From positions 142,921 to 206,920 of the forward strand of contig NW_027192196.1 of NCBI RefSeq assembly GCF_041956535.1: a DNA stretch of 64,000 nt. The letters are read 5' to 3'. Source of the stretch: Calcarisporiella thermophila CBS 279.70 (lineage: Eukaryota > Calcarisporiellomycota). Made by a program: the position numbers and the translations under genes. Below are positions 1 through 10,916 of this stretch, one piece after another. The notes beneath the pieces are model-generated. The model saw only the letters and a list, made by a program, of their open reading frames with translations. It had not been told where the DNA came from and ran no database searches. Positions within the stretch are counted from its first letter, which is position 1. Every line of letters starts with the position of its first letter.

Positions 1-3
1 GAT

Positions 4-1596
4 ATGAGTAATAAACAGCTAACGGACAATGAAGGAAAGACAATAGGAAAAATGCTTCAAGAGAACAATTTTTTAGTTGATCTTTATCTTAGTTTTAATA
101 GAATATCAGCAGGAGGAACAAACGAAATTGCCTATGCACTTATGGAGAACAAGTGTCTGAGGCGACTTGATCTTGGATTTAATAACATATCAACTGAGGG
201 AGGGAAATCTATCGCTCAATTACTACGAGAGAATAGGATATTGTCTCAGCTCAATCTTGATGGCAATAACTTATCAACTGAAGGTGGAATAGCAATTGCT
301 CAAGCTCTTCTAGTAAATAAAACTTTGAAGGAACTCGGTATGTATGGCAATAACTTAGCAGATGAAGGAGGAATAGTATTCGCTCGAGCTCTTCGAGAGA
401 ATAAAACATTGGAAAAACTCAATCTGAATAGTAATAAAATATCAGACGAAGGCGCAAAGGATATGGCTCAGACCCTTCAAGAGAACCAGACTTTAAAGCA
501 TCTTTCTCTGAGCGGCAATAGCATATCAAATGAAGGGGTAATGGCAATAGCTCAAGCGCTTCGATTGAACAAAATTCTGACGTGGCTTGATTTGAGCGGA
601 AATTTTCTATCTGACAAAGGAGCAACAGCTATTGCTCTGGCTCTTCAAAAGAATGAGACTATGGAGCATCTATTTTTGAACGGTAGTAACATATCAAATG
701 AAGGGGGAATTGCAATAGCTCAAGCACTTCGAGTAAACAGAAATTTAACTCGTATTTATCTTGAGAATAATGATATATCGGATGAAGCAGGAATAGCAAT
801 AGCTCAAGCACTCCAAGTGAACCAGGCATTGCGGCATTTTAGACTGAGCAACAATAAGATAGGACCTGAAGGAGCCATGATAATGGCTCAGGCTCTTCGA
901 GTGAACAAAACCTTGGTACTGTTCGCTCTGGATGGTAATAGGATATCACGCGATGGAGGAATGGCGGTTGCTCAAGCACTTCAAGAGAACGACACTTTGA
1001 ATATACTTGATCTACGTTATAACGAAATATCAATCGAAGGAGGAATCACTATTGCTCAAGCACTTCAAAAGAATAGGGCGTTGATGAAACTTTATCTGAG
1101 TGGTAACAATATAACAGATGAGGGTGTAAAAGCAATCGCACGAGCACTCTGTGAGAATAAGACTTTGACATGTATTGAACTGCGCAGGAATCATATATCT
1201 GCTGAAGGAGGAAAATCAATTGCTCAAGCGCTTCAAGTGAATAGCTCCTTAATTCAACTCGGCCTATGCGATAATCATCTCTCAAATGAAGGAGGAGGTG
1301 CCATTTTTCAAGCGCTTCTAGTAAATAAGAATTTGACACAACTGGATCTTAGCGGAAATATTATATCAGACGAAGGTGCAATAAAACTCGCCCGAGTACT
1401 TCATAGTAACAATACAATTGAGCAACTTTATCTGGGCTATAATAAGATATCGGATGAAGGAGGAATAGCAATTGCACAAGCACTTCAAGAAAATGTAGCT
1501 TTGAAGTGTCTCCTTCTAGATGAAAATTACATATCCAAAGAAGGAAAGAATGCTATTTTTCAAATGTTGAAAGCGAAATTAAATTTACAAGTATAA
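4..1596 (+). CDS. Ribonuclease-inhibitor-like leucine-rich repeat protein (LRR A)
   Basis: This is an intronless 530-residue frame made almost wholly of about 19 tandem 28-residue LRRs. Each unit has the pattern LxxLxLxxNxI followed by EGGxxIAQALxxN, so the DNA has an 84-bp period. It matches the RNI-like/NLRC3-like LRR class, which forms a curved solenoid for protein binding; no NB-ARC, kinase, F-box or transmembrane segment is visible. The ATG at 4 already lies inside a repeat unit and the window begins 3 bases upstream, so the gene may extend further 5'. The C-terminus tapers off naturally (…LKAKLNLQV, stop at 1594), like the ends of the other LRR genes here, so the DIRS element just downstream did not cut it. 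The partner and function are unknown. Confidence 0.8.
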   Translation: MSNKQLTDNEGKTIGKMLQENNFLVDLYLSFNRISAGGTNEIAYALMENKCLRRLDLGFNNISTEGGKSIAQLLRENRILSQLNLDGNNLSTEGGIAIAQALLVNKTLKELGMYGNNLADEGGIVFARALRENKTLEKLNLNSNKISDEGAKDMAQTLQENQTLKHLSLSGNSISNEGVMAIAQALRLNKILTWLDLSGNFLSDKGATAIALALQKNETMEHLFLNGSNISNEGGIAIAQALRVNRNLTRIYLENNDISDEAGIAIAQALQVNQALRHFRLSNNKIGPEGAMIMAQALRVNKTLVLFALDGNRISRDGGMAVAQALQENDTLNILDLRYNEISIEGGITIAQALQKNRALMKLYLSGNNITDEGVKAIARALCENKTLTCIELRRNHISAEGGKSIAQALQVNSSLIQLGLCDNHLSNEGGGAIFQALLVNKNLTQLDLSGNIISDEGAIKLARVLHSNNTIEQLYLGYNKISDEGGIAIAQALQENVALKCLLLDENYISKEGKNAIFQMLKAKLNLQV

Positions 1597-2189
1597 CCCA
1601 TCAATATCCAATTATACCTGTTAGTTTTTACAATTTTTCAAAGTGAATGATAAATAAAATTTCTTTGTAATAAATATTAATAATATGCCATTATTAGCTT
1701 CAGTTATATTGCGACATTAACACGCAGTTGCGAGGTTTCATTGCTACAATCTTATTGCAGGAGGACCTGGCATCGAGAAGAGCAAGGATCCGTCCGCGAA
1801 AAAGGCTAATGCATACCATCAGGAATGAACCTCAACAGCCGCAGGCCTTCGAACAGTCGAACCCACAATCACAAGGTACTCAATCGTTCAAATCAAAAAA
1901 CTGGAAGAAGACGGCGGGGCAAATCGGCCCCCCCCCGTCCAATGGTTAAGTCACATCGCAAGTCCTCGACAGGCGGAGCCGCGCATACCGGTCGGAGGAC
2001 GACTGCAAAAATTCAAAAGCGCGTGGCGAGGAACTCCCGCTCCAACTTGGATAGTCAGAGCGGGATACAAGATTCAATTTTGGAGTCAACCGGATCTCAA
2101 GCACCTTTCCCCACCCAAAAGACTCCCCACCAACCAAGAAAGCGCCGCAGCCATAGCGGAAGAGGTGAAAGCACTGCTAAAGAAACAGG

Positions 2190-3872
2190 CAAAGAGGAAG
2201 TCCCGATGAACACTCCAGGAGTAGTATCCAATATCTTCGTGATCGAGAGGCGATCGGGGAAGCTGCGCCCGGTGGTGGATCTACGCCACCTCAATCTATC
2301 GGTGAAGAAGGAGCGGTTCAAGATGGAGATCCTCCAATCCATCCTGCCACTTATCCGGAGGCACGATTGGATGACATCCATAGACCTCAAAGACGCATTC
2401 TTCCACATTCCGGTGCACGCGAGATCCAGGAGATATCTCCAGTTTATATGGGAAGGCAAGAAATATCAATTCCGAGTTCTTCCCTTCGGACTAACTTCTT
2501 CACCCAGGATATTCACCAAAGTCCTACGTCCCGTTCTTACCGAATGCCGGAGATGGGCATCAGGGTTACCGCATACTTGGACGACCTCTTGGTCGCATCG
2601 CCGACAATAGAGGAATCCAAGGAGCACACACAAAAGCTTATCAATATCCTGGAGAGGCATGGCTTTCTGGTGAATTGGGAGAAATCCGCTCTCACTCCCA
2701 CACAGGAGATCGAACACTTGGGTTTCAGGATCAACACGATCGATATGACGCTCAGGCTCCCGCGAAAGAAGGTCAGAGACATATCGCGAGTGGCCCACAG
2801 ACTCGCCAGGGTGGGATCGGCTACTCCTCGACAGATGGCAGCATTCCTCGGGGCAGCAAATGCTGCATGTCCGGCGATCATGCCGGGGAGACTATTCCCA
2901 CGCTCGCTAATGATGATCCTGACGACAGCGCTAAAAGCCAACCCCGACTGGGATTCACCTTTCACAATACCCGGGCAGGGGATGAAAGAACTCGATTGGT
3001 GAGCACAGGAGTTCAAACAATGGAACGGGAGATCATTTCTGCCTCCAGTTCCCACAAAATACGCTACAACCGATGCTTCAGACAATGGCTGGGGGGCGCA
3101 ATTCCAATCCACGATGATCGGGGGCCCTTGGTCCCAGGAGGAGAGGGAGTTCCACATCAACTGGAAGGAACTCAAAGCAGTGGAATTATGCCTAGAAGCG
3201 TTTCCGACCCTCAAGGATACGACCCTACTAATCCGGGTAGACAACACCACAGCCGTAGCATACGTCAACAATCTCGGGGGGACTCGCTCACCCCTTCTCA
3301 ACGAGATTGCACAGAAAATCTGGAAGTCCTGCCTGAAGCGACGCATCCAATTGGTCGTGGAGCACATTCCAGGCAGCCTGAATACGAAAGCGGACGCAGC
3401 CTCTCGGGAGATCAGGACAAGTCAAGCCTGGTACATCGACAGGCGCGCGTTCAACAAGATCGAAAGGGCATGGGGACCACATACAGTCGATCTTTTCGCA
3501 GACAGATTAACGAAACGCGTTCGACGGATCTTCTCATGGCAACCCGAACCGGGAGCTGCAGCGACCGAGGCGCTAGTTCAACATTGGCGCAGAGAGAAGA
3601 ACCCGTATGCCAATTCCCCGTGGGCACTGATACCTCGAATATTGCGCAAAGTGATAATCGAACAAGTCGACCTGACATTGGTGACCCCCTACTGGCCTTC
3701 AGCCCCATGGTTCCCGTTACTACAACAATTGAAGATAGCGGGGCCAATCAAGATTCCGCGGAAAGCAATTCGCATCGCCACCCCCTTGACGAAACATCCT
3801 CTCAAGAACAAGTGGTTTTTGACCGTCTGGCGCATCTCAGGGAGGAACTGCGTTCGAAGGGTCTGTCATTAG
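2190..3872 (+). pseudogene. DIRS copy 1 reverse transcriptase-RNase H (broken)
   Basis: The RT fingers and palm read from about 2200 (SNIFVIERRSGKLRPVVDLR, then DWMTSIDLKDAFFHIPVH and LPFGLTSSPRIFTKVLRP). After a 1-base deletion near 2550 relative to copy 2, the frame continues with the YLDD polymerase box (TAYLDDLLVA). A TGG-to-TGA change at about 3000 (copy 2 has TGG) separates RT from RNase H. The RNase H part keeps the acidic residues of DASDNGWGAQ, NWKELKAVELCLE and RVDNTTAVAYVNN. The frame stops at 3870, overlapping the recombinase frame. Confidence 0.85.
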
Positions 3873-4034
3873 GGGCACAAAGAATCGCTCTAGAGCAACA
3901 GGAGGCTTCGGGAAAGCATCGTAGCTACCTCTCAGCTCAACGGAAATGGTTCACATGGTGCAATGAAAATGGAGTCCCTCCTTTTCTTGCTCCCGCTGCG
4001 GCAATTGCTAACTTTTTGGCTCTTCAGTATGAGC
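3790..4034 (+). pseudogene. DIRS copy 1 tyrosine recombinase, N-terminal stub
   Basis: In a frame different from RNase H, the stub reads FDRLAHLREELRSKGLSL, then KWFTWCNENGVPPFLAP and IANFLALQYE. This matches the SAM-like core-binding N-terminus of the recombinase in copy 2 (14090-14300). The catalytic domain is absent because the element ends at the LRR junction near 4034. Confidence 0.75.
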
Positions 4035-4586
4035 TAAGCTATAGGACAAGGGCTTTTAGCAAACAAGTCTTTGAAGCAACTTGAGCTATCCGACAATTTA
4101 ATATCAGATGAAGGAGGAAAAGTAATCGGCCAAGGGCTTAAAGAAAATAAAACACTGACGCAACTGAAGCTAGGGGGTAATAATATAGCAGACGAAGGAG
4201 GAAAAGCAATTGCTCAGGCGCTTCGTGAGAACAAGACATTAACATACCTTGATTTAAACCGCAATCGGATTTCGAATCAAGGAGGAGCTGCATTCGGTCA
4301 AGCACTTCGTAAGAATAAAACATTGGCTAGGCTTTACCTTGATAACAACAATATATCGGATGAAGGATGCGAATCAATAGGGCAAGCTCTAAGAGAAAAC
4401 AAGACTTTGAGGCATCTTAGTCTGTATGAAAATAGCATATCGGATGAAGGAGGAAAAGCAATTGTTCAATCACTTCAAGAGAATGAAACATTGACGCTTC
4501 TTGATATTAGCTTTAACAATATCTCGGAAGAAGCAAAAGAAGTCTGGCGTCTGGAAATAGGAGTAAACACCCCTCTGATTATATAA
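4035..4586 (+). pseudogene. 5'-truncated LRR gene remnant (LRR B) fused to DIRS copy 1
   Basis: Immediately after the DIRS sequence the frame reads AIGQGLLANKSLKQLELSDN, a consensus LRR unit. About six more 28-residue repeats follow, ending naturally at 4586 (…RLEIGVNTPLII). An in-frame TAA at 4035 lies at the junction and there is no ATG before the repeats, so the 5' half is missing. LRR A upstream has its own proper C-terminus, so this is a second gene decapitated at the junction rather than the other half of LRR A. It may be untranslated. Confidence 0.75.
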
Positions 4587-5229
4587 ATATAAATATGATT
4601 AAAGTGAAATAAATATATGAAAAGAAAAATGAATATTTACCAAATATACTTGTTGAATGAAAGGGGGATTGTATTTAGGTTAATTTTTTATTTGCTGTAT
4701 CTTAATGAGACTCAAATAAGCAGAGCTGTATATTAGATAGAAGGAATTTGAAGCGACCAATACAGTACGTAAAAAGAAAATATTAGTAAAGAATTAGCTG
4801 GGTTACGAAAAGTTTTTGTAAATCGCAATTGAGAACGTATATGGAAGAGGATCTTGATAATAAAATACTGTTACATTGGAATTAGATACACTGGATATTT
4901 AAAAAGCTTTTAATTTATTCCGCCCTTCATTGCTTTCAAATTTTAAAATAACTTACCCACTAGTGACGCCTATCCTCCTTCTCATGAACAATTGCATCTC
5001 AGCTAAATATACCACTCTCATGAATTAGCTGCCAGGCTGCAGGAGATGAAACCACAGAGTACTTTTATTTCAGCATATTGATGGCGATAAGAGTAGTATG
5101 GTTACACAAAATATTCAAAAAACACATGAAAGTGCATGAATAAATCTCACAGAACTCTCAGGGAAAAGTATCGGTTAAATATCCCAAGAGAACGAGAGAG
5201 AGGCATAACAGGATCTCAGCAAATATAAG

Positions 5230-5310
5230 CTATCTAACGAAGAGGAAATAGTAATTACTCAAGCATTCCTAAAGAATAGGTCCCTACTGCACTTTCATCT
5301 GAAAAACATC
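5230..5310 (+). pseudogene. Single degenerate LRR unit (relic)
   Basis: One frame reads LSNEEEIVITQAFLKNRSLL followed by HFHLK. This fits the family pattern (IAQAL..NKSLxxLxL) with substitutions. Stops lie on both sides and no neighbouring unit is intact. It appears to be a decayed piece of another LRR gene copy. Confidence 0.55.
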
Positions 5311-5733
5311 TGAAGTTGGTTGAAGGATAGAGTCACTTGATAGAACCGATAACCAGTAGCTTAGGCTATTTTTGAGCCGTTGGTAATAATGATATTCAAA
5401 TATGCTTCACGACACTTAACCGTAACAGTGTATTTTCACACTTTAGCTTTTTTGCGCCGATCTCTTAGTTATGGTATCTTTTTTTTTTTTATAATGCGTC
5501 GTAGTTACTTGCATATGTTATTTTTTCAATATTTTTATTTTCCAAAACCATCACCGGTCGCCATATAATTTTATCAATGGCAATATTATTATGGTTAATA
5601 GTTCACAAATGTTACAAATTGATAATATCAAAAAATTAACGTAATTGGAATCGGTTGTATTCTGTTGGTAGACTTGGTTTTTCAATTGCTGTTAATATAT
5701 TCTTCATATCGAATTATCGAAATTAACTTATCG

Positions 5734-5781
5734 GCCGATTTGTGACTGCTGTTTCCCTTCGATAGAAGTCACAAATCGGCC
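5734..5781. repeat. 15-bp perfect inverted repeat upstream of NmrA-like gene 1
   Basis: GGCCGATTTGTGACT at 5734-5748 is the exact reverse complement of 5767-5781, with an 18-base loop. It lies about 160 bases upstream of the start codon of the oxidoreductase gene. It could be a regulatory palindrome or the remains of a small inverted-repeat element; nothing in the sequence decides between them. Confidence 0.6.
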
Positions 5782-5885
5782 ACACTTCCTACACTAGGTT
5801 AGGTCAAAAATTTTGTACTAAGCTGTTCATAAATTAATAATCAAAACTTTTAGTGGTGCTTATTAATTTGCAAAAAGCCAGCAAC

Positions 5886-5893
5886 TATAAATA
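5886..5893 (+). promoter_or_regulatory. TATA box of NmrA-like gene 1
   Basis: TATAAATA lies 55 bases upstream of the ATG at 5941. The paralogue has TATAAATG at exactly the same distance (22281), so the element is conserved between the duplicates. Confidence 0.6.
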
Positions 5894-5940
5894 GTCCAGA
5901 TCGCATGCATTCAAGACATAGTTTTCACTCTAAAAACATC

Positions 5941-7254
5941 ATGGCATCGATTAACTCCACAACTTCAGCAACTTTTCTCCTTGAGCAATATCTAGTTTGG
6001 ATCACAAAGGACATTGACAAATGGGCCAAATTTATTGCCCCCAATGCCATCGTTGAATTGCCATACGCTGAGACCATTGGGTTGCCGACGCGATTGGAAG
6101 GAATCGATTCTATCTACAATGCCATGCGGAATGCCATCAGCAACATGCATGGCGCTGAAATCAAAAACCTGCGTATTTTACCGGTGGAAGGGAAGAATGC
6201 CGCCATCGGAGAATTTGAACTAGAGGCCACAAACTACCAGCAGCGTTACATATCTTATCTGGAGGCCAAGGATGGGCTGATTACCTACTACAAGGAGTAT
6301 TTCAATCCTATGAAGGTGGTTGAAGCATTTGGAGATTCTGTAGCCTCAGTTCAGAACAAAGCAATACCACGTGCTAAAATTGCAGTGGCAGGGCCGGCTG
6401 GTAATATCGGAAGGGTAGTGGCAGAGAAGCTTGTAGAAGCGGGTGTCCCAGTGGTTCTCCTGGGTCTCGAAAGGCACCGTGCCAGACTCAGTGACCTTAT
6501 TGAGAAAGGCGCCCAGTTCGAGGTGGCGGGATTTGATGATGAAGAGGCATTGATTAAGGCACTACAAGGTTGTGATTCACTTTTTTGGCTCAGCCCACCT
6601 AACCCGACAGCCGAAAGCTTGGAAAAATGGTATCTATCTACTGCTAAGGCCGCAGCCCAGGCAATCAAGAAAAACGGCATCTCGCGTGTGGTTAATATTA
6701 CAACTGTTGGGGTTGGAGCCAAACCAAACCTAGGTAACATCACATTTTTGGCCGATGTCGAGAAAACATTCGATGAAATAGCACCCAATGTTCTCCACTT
6801 GAGACCGGGTTACTTCATGGAAAACCTCTTGTGGCAGAAAGACTCTCTCGCCAATGAGGGCGTGTTTCAACTTCCATTTCAGCTCGACCATGACATTCCC
6901 TGGATTTCAACTGATGATATTGGTAACGAAGCGGCTAAATATTTACTAGATAGAAACTGGGCAGGGCACTGGGCGAAGAACCTCATGGGGCCAGAAAATC
7001 TTACGTCTCCACAAGTTGCTGATCGGTTGACGAAAGCTCTGAATCGCCCAATTACATACGAACAAATATCCATAAGTGCTTTACGGGAGAGTTTGAAGGG
7101 AGGAGCTCCACAGTGGGTCAACGAAATTGTCTCGATATACCAGGCTGTGGGCGACCCAGATGGAGTATATGCAACTGCCAGGACTCCCGAGGCATCGACG
7201 CCCACTACCTTAGGAGAATTTGCGTTACGCAAGCTGAACGACATCAGACACTAA
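5941..7254 (+). CDS. SnoaL-like/NmrA-like NAD(P)-binding oxidoreductase, copy 1
   Basis: An intronless 437-residue protein. Residues 1-125 resemble an NTF2/SnoaL-like fold (DKWAKFIAPNAIVELPYAE…EGIDSIYNAMRN…LEATNYQQRYISYLEAKDG). From about residue 145 an NmrA-type Rossmann domain starts with the dinucleotide-binding motif AVAGPAGNIGR (GxxGxxG). NmrA-like proteins are atypical short-chain reductases or NAD(P) sensors that often lack the catalytic Tyr-Lys pair; the substrate here is unknown. An ATG at 5905 is in frame, but the paralogue lacks it and both copies share the ATG at 5941, so I chose 5941. Its closest relative is at 22336-23649, nearly identical through the first 800 bases but more diverged in the last third. 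Confidence 0.85.
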   Translation: MASINSTTSATFLLEQYLVWITKDIDKWAKFIAPNAIVELPYAETIGLPTRLEGIDSIYNAMRNAISNMHGAEIKNLRILPVEGKNAAIGEFELEATNYQQRYISYLEAKDGLITYYKEYFNPMKVVEAFGDSVASVQNKAIPRAKIAVAGPAGNIGRVVAEKLVEAGVPVVLLGLERHRARLSDLIEKGAQFEVAGFDDEEALIKALQGCDSLFWLSPPNPTAESLEKWYLSTAKAAAQAIKKNGISRVVNITTVGVGAKPNLGNITFLADVEKTFDEIAPNVLHLRPGYFMENLLWQKDSLANEGVFQLPFQLDHDIPWISTDDIGNEAAKYLLDRNWAGHWAKNLMGPENLTSPQVADRLTKALNRPITYEQISISALRESLKGGAPQWVNEIVSIYQAVGDPDGVYATARTPEASTPTTLGEFALRKLNDIRH

Positions 7255-8794
7255 TCACTGTACCTTAACAAGGGTATGAATCTAGTGGAATATCAAATAT
7301 GGAAGATACAAATCAAGGCATATTAAATTTTACCATTTTTTAATGCCATACTATAATCAGTAACGCAACCTTCCGATATTCCTCTTTGTCCTATCCCATT
7401 TCATTTCCACATATAATGTTGTCCCCTTCCTTTCCTGATGTCTGTATTAATCGGTAACATCAAAATTTATCATTACGAAATGATATTATCACTTTATTAC
7501 TCTATATTCTAATTCCTTCCAAGTATTCAAATTCGCGACTGCCTGCATAATGATGCAGGATAACATATATTTTCGCTCGGTAAAACAAGTATAGATATAA
7601 ATAGTTATTCTATCGTACCTCTGTAGAATATCATGAGTATTAGATATTTTATTTAGTTTTCGAGACATTTTTTCAAAAAGAAACTGGAAACCGCCATCTC
7701 TATACTCATCAAAACAATCGGTATTGAGTATTTATTAATATTTCAGTTGTCGGGCAACCTCAAGCTCTATGTCCTAAAGGGAAATTGCCGATAGAATATT
7801 AAATTCACCCAATCTCAACGACTTTAATAATATGAACTAGTGCATTGCTTTACAATATTCGTGTCAAGCTAATGCTGAAAGCTTCTTATTATTATAGAAT
7901 TAACCAAGTAAACTAATTAGGGGTCAGTTTAAACACTATTTGAGACCTCTTATGCTGCCATTCTCAACGCTTAACATTTACAGTACAACAGATATTATGA
8001 TTATTGTTGGAGAACGACCAGGCATGATCTAAGTCTGAATAGTTGTTGTGTTACGACGGTTATTTCATACTTATACAAATATGTATAAGCAAGTATCTTA
8101 TCATCATTATTAGTCATCATCTCCTATTCTATTATATATATAAGATGTGCTTTCTCTCTCTTTTGAATTCTCTTGTAGTGTGTGTTATTTGTGTTATCCC
8201 TTCTATCTGTCTTCTTTCCTTTTATTAATATACTCTTAATAAGATCCAACAATTATTAAAAATTTTTGAAATCTTGTGCGTGTCGGCATTAAATGAGCCA
8301 AAAAAATGCATCGAGCATTCTACATTCGATTGTACTATCATTGTGTTAACATAGCTTGAAAATTCTGGTTTACTTTATTGGGCATGGACACAGAATATAC
8401 GGCATTGTTTCTATTTATTGTGTCAAACTCACAGTATATATCCTAATAGTACAATCTACCCTATTAAGATTCACTATTAATTTTAATTTTTAAGTTTAAT
8501 TTTTTAATAGCTTTATGCTCACAACTTTGGCAGACAATTATTAAAAAGGGCAAGGCGCAAAAAGTTTGTTTGTATGGAGCCATATGAATACACTCGCTCA
8601 ATAAGATATTTATTTTTGAAATCGAATGTGATATCATAATTCGCAAGCTTTATTCATCAGAAACAAGCAACTAGTAAATTCAGAGTAGTCAGAACTATTT
8701 TAGAAAGAACCGATAAAGCCAGAAAGAGTTATTAATAATATTAATATCATGGGCAGCCGCACATATTGCACCATTTGCGGCAATCTCCACTGTT
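7255..8794. other. AT-rich intergenic region, no gene seen
   Basis: About 1.5 kb of A/T-rich sequence between the oxidoreductase gene and the LRR pseudogene. The only open frames are short and of low complexity (for example 8043-8228). I see no RNA gene, repeat array or mobile-element end. Confidence 0.5.
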
Positions 8795-10335
8795 ACAACC
8801 GTAGACTTCGCACGACTTGGGAATGCATGGGTAATTGCACAAGCGCTTCAAGAGAACGTGACCTTAATAGATCTTGACCTGAGTGACAATGACTTATTGG
8901 ACCAAGGAACCGAAGCTTTTGCTCAGACATTTCGAAATAATAATACTTTGTTTTGCCTTAAGTTAAAGGATAATGGAATAACAGACGAAGGATGAAAAGC
9001 ACTTGGTCAGGCACTTCGTACAAACCTAGGTTTAACACATTTATTTCTGACCGATAATATCATCTCTGACGAAGGAGGGAAGGCGATTGCTCATGCACTT
9101 CGAGAAAACAATGTTTTGACCCATCTTGATCTGAGAGGCAATATCATAACAGGTGAAGGTGGAAGAGTAATCGCTAACACACTCCGGGAAAATGAGAATT
9201 TGGCCCAACTTAATATGCGTGACAATAGAATATCAGATAAAGCTAGGGAGCTCATGGATCAATCCACTATGGCCCAGATCAAAACATTGAAGCTATTTGA
9301 TCTGGGCCTTAGTGGATTAACGCATGAGGGGCTACATGAAATTGCTCAAGCACTTCGAGAGAACACGCACTTGACACAGCTTGATTTGCAAACGAATAGA
9401 GTCACAGCTGAAGAAGGAAAATAATCGCACAAACACTTGGAAAGAACAAGACATTGACGCAACTTAATCTGGGATACAATAGGTTATCAGAAGAAGGTGG
9501 AGAGGCAATTGCCCAAGCTCTCCGAGAGAATGAGACTTTGACTCAGCTTGAAATGCAAGGAAATAAGTTGTCGGATAATCCAGTAGTTACTATTGCACAA
9601 TTACTGAAAGAGAACAAAACATTAAAGCAACTTTCTCTTGGATTTAACGAGATATCGGATGAAAGGGGCATAGCCATGGGCCATGCACTTGAAGAAAATC
9701 GAAATTTGGAATTCCTTGATTTGAGTGGCAACTTGCTAGAGGATGAAAGTGGAAAAGCTATAGCTCGGGGCCTTCGAATGAACGAAGCTTTGAAAGAGCT
9801 TGATCTGTGCGGTAATAACATTTCAGAGGAAGGTGGAAAAGCAATAGGTCAAGCACTCAGGGAGAATACGACATTGACGGAGCTCGTTTTGGGGGGTAAC
9901 AGAATATCAAAAGAAGGAGGGAAGGCAATCGCTCAAGCTCTCTTGTATAATACTACCTTAACAAAGCTTTACCTGGGTAGTAATGGCATATCAGATGAAG
10001 GAGCAAAGGCTATCGCTCAAGCACTTCGAAAAAACAATTCTTTGGTAAAACTTTGGCTTATGGATAATAATATTTCAGATGAAAGGGGATTATCTCTCGC
10101 TCAATCATTTCAAGAAAATAAGACTTTAGTGGAACTTAGTCTTTTTGATAATACGATAGCAGACGAGGGAGGAAAGGTGTTTACTCGAGTTCTCCGAGTG
10201 AACAAGACTTTAACACGAATTGATCTGCGTGATAATAGGATATCCGATAAAGGAAGAAAAGAAATTATTCAAGCATTCAAAGAAAATGAGAATCTGATTG
10301 TAAGACTGTATCAATTTTTGAAATTGATATTATAG
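8795..10335 (+). pseudogene. LRR pseudogene, decayed paralogue of LRR C
   Basis: This aligns unit by unit with the C-terminal two thirds of LRR C (about 17800-19460). Reading starts in LRR frame near 8800 (NAWVIAQALQEN). It is broken by a TGA at about 8994, where LRR C has GGA, and by loss of one A in an A-run near 9420, where LRR C reads GAAGGAAAAATAATCGC. Beyond that the frame is open to 10335, with about ten more repeats and a diverged C-terminus. There is no 5' third and no start codon. The 3' flank (10355-10487) is also shared with that of LRR C (19690-19822), showing a segmental duplication rather than retroposition. Confidence 0.85.
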
Positions 10336-10354
10336 TAAACTAGTCTTTTTGCAT

Positions 10355-10487
10355 TGTTTTTTAAGATTTATTAATATCCAAAAATAGCAATTTTTTCTTG
10401 TATTTATCATGTTTTAACTTTTGTCATAAAACAAGGCCTTGTAACTGCCTTATTAAGTTCTCTCGAGCCTTCAAATATACATAATTC
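10355..10487 (+). repeat. Duplicated 3' flank of the LRR gene (copy 1)
   Basis: This stretch matches 19690-19822 with only a few differences, including an identical run around ACAAGGCCTTGTAACTGCC. It marks the right-hand part of the duplication carrying the LRR genes. Similarity ends where DIRS copy 2 begins at about 10490. Confidence 0.75.
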
Positions 10488-10916
10488 AGCAACCCCAAGT
10501 CACTTCGTCGAACTGAGCAAAAAACTGGAAAAGGACGGGCGGGGCAATACATCCCTCCCCGTCCAATGTTTAGCTTCTGACGCAAGCCCGCGACAGGTAG
10601 AGCCACGCGTACCGGTTGGGGAACGTTTGTGAAAATACAGAAACGTGTGGCGAGGAATCCCCGCCCCTCTATGGATATGCAAGATAATCAGAGAAGATTA
10701 CAAAATCCAATTATGGAAGGAGCCGAGGTTCAACCACCTATCTCCTCCAAAGAGACTCCCAGCCGACCACCAGGGCGTGAAGGCCATTTCCGAGGAGGTG
10801 AGATCACTATTGGAGAAACAGGCTATAGAGGAAGTCCCACGGGACGCCCCAGGAATAGTTCCAACATCTTCGTCATATCGAAGAGCTCGAGCAAACTCCG
10901 CCCAGTGGTAGACCTA

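Larger units (their letters stand above)
1710..4034 (+). mobile_element. DIRS-type tyrosine-recombinase retroelement, copy 1 (truncated, dead)
   Basis: The body encodes, in order, a gag-like N-terminal stretch, reverse transcriptase, RNase H, and the beginning of a tyrosine recombinase in an overlapping frame, which is the DIRS/Ngaro layout. It aligns with the copy at 10490-15100. Similarity to that copy stops at about 4030-4034, where LRR-coding sequence begins, so most of the recombinase and the 3' terminal repeats are missing. The 5' limit is uncertain: coding-like sequence is visible from about 1728. A 1-bp deletion near 2550 and a TGA at about 3000 break the RT/RNase H frame. Confidence 0.85.
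4587..5940. other. Intergenic region with LRR relic and a palindrome
   Basis: This is AT-rich sequence without a credible gene. It contains a short degenerate LRR at 5230-5310 and a hairpin-forming inverted repeat at 5734-5781, both listed separately. The last 60 bases hold the promoter of the NmrA-like gene. The open frame at 5380-5568 is low-complexity and not credible. Confidence 0.6.

Noticed and set aside
5380-5568. 62-residue frame rich in Phe and Tyr
   Set aside because: It is a product of T-rich sequence; no start context or conservation.
5905-5940. Upstream in-frame ATG of NmrA-like gene 1
   Set aside because: The paralogue has no ATG at the matching place, and both share the ATG at 5941, so this is leader sequence.
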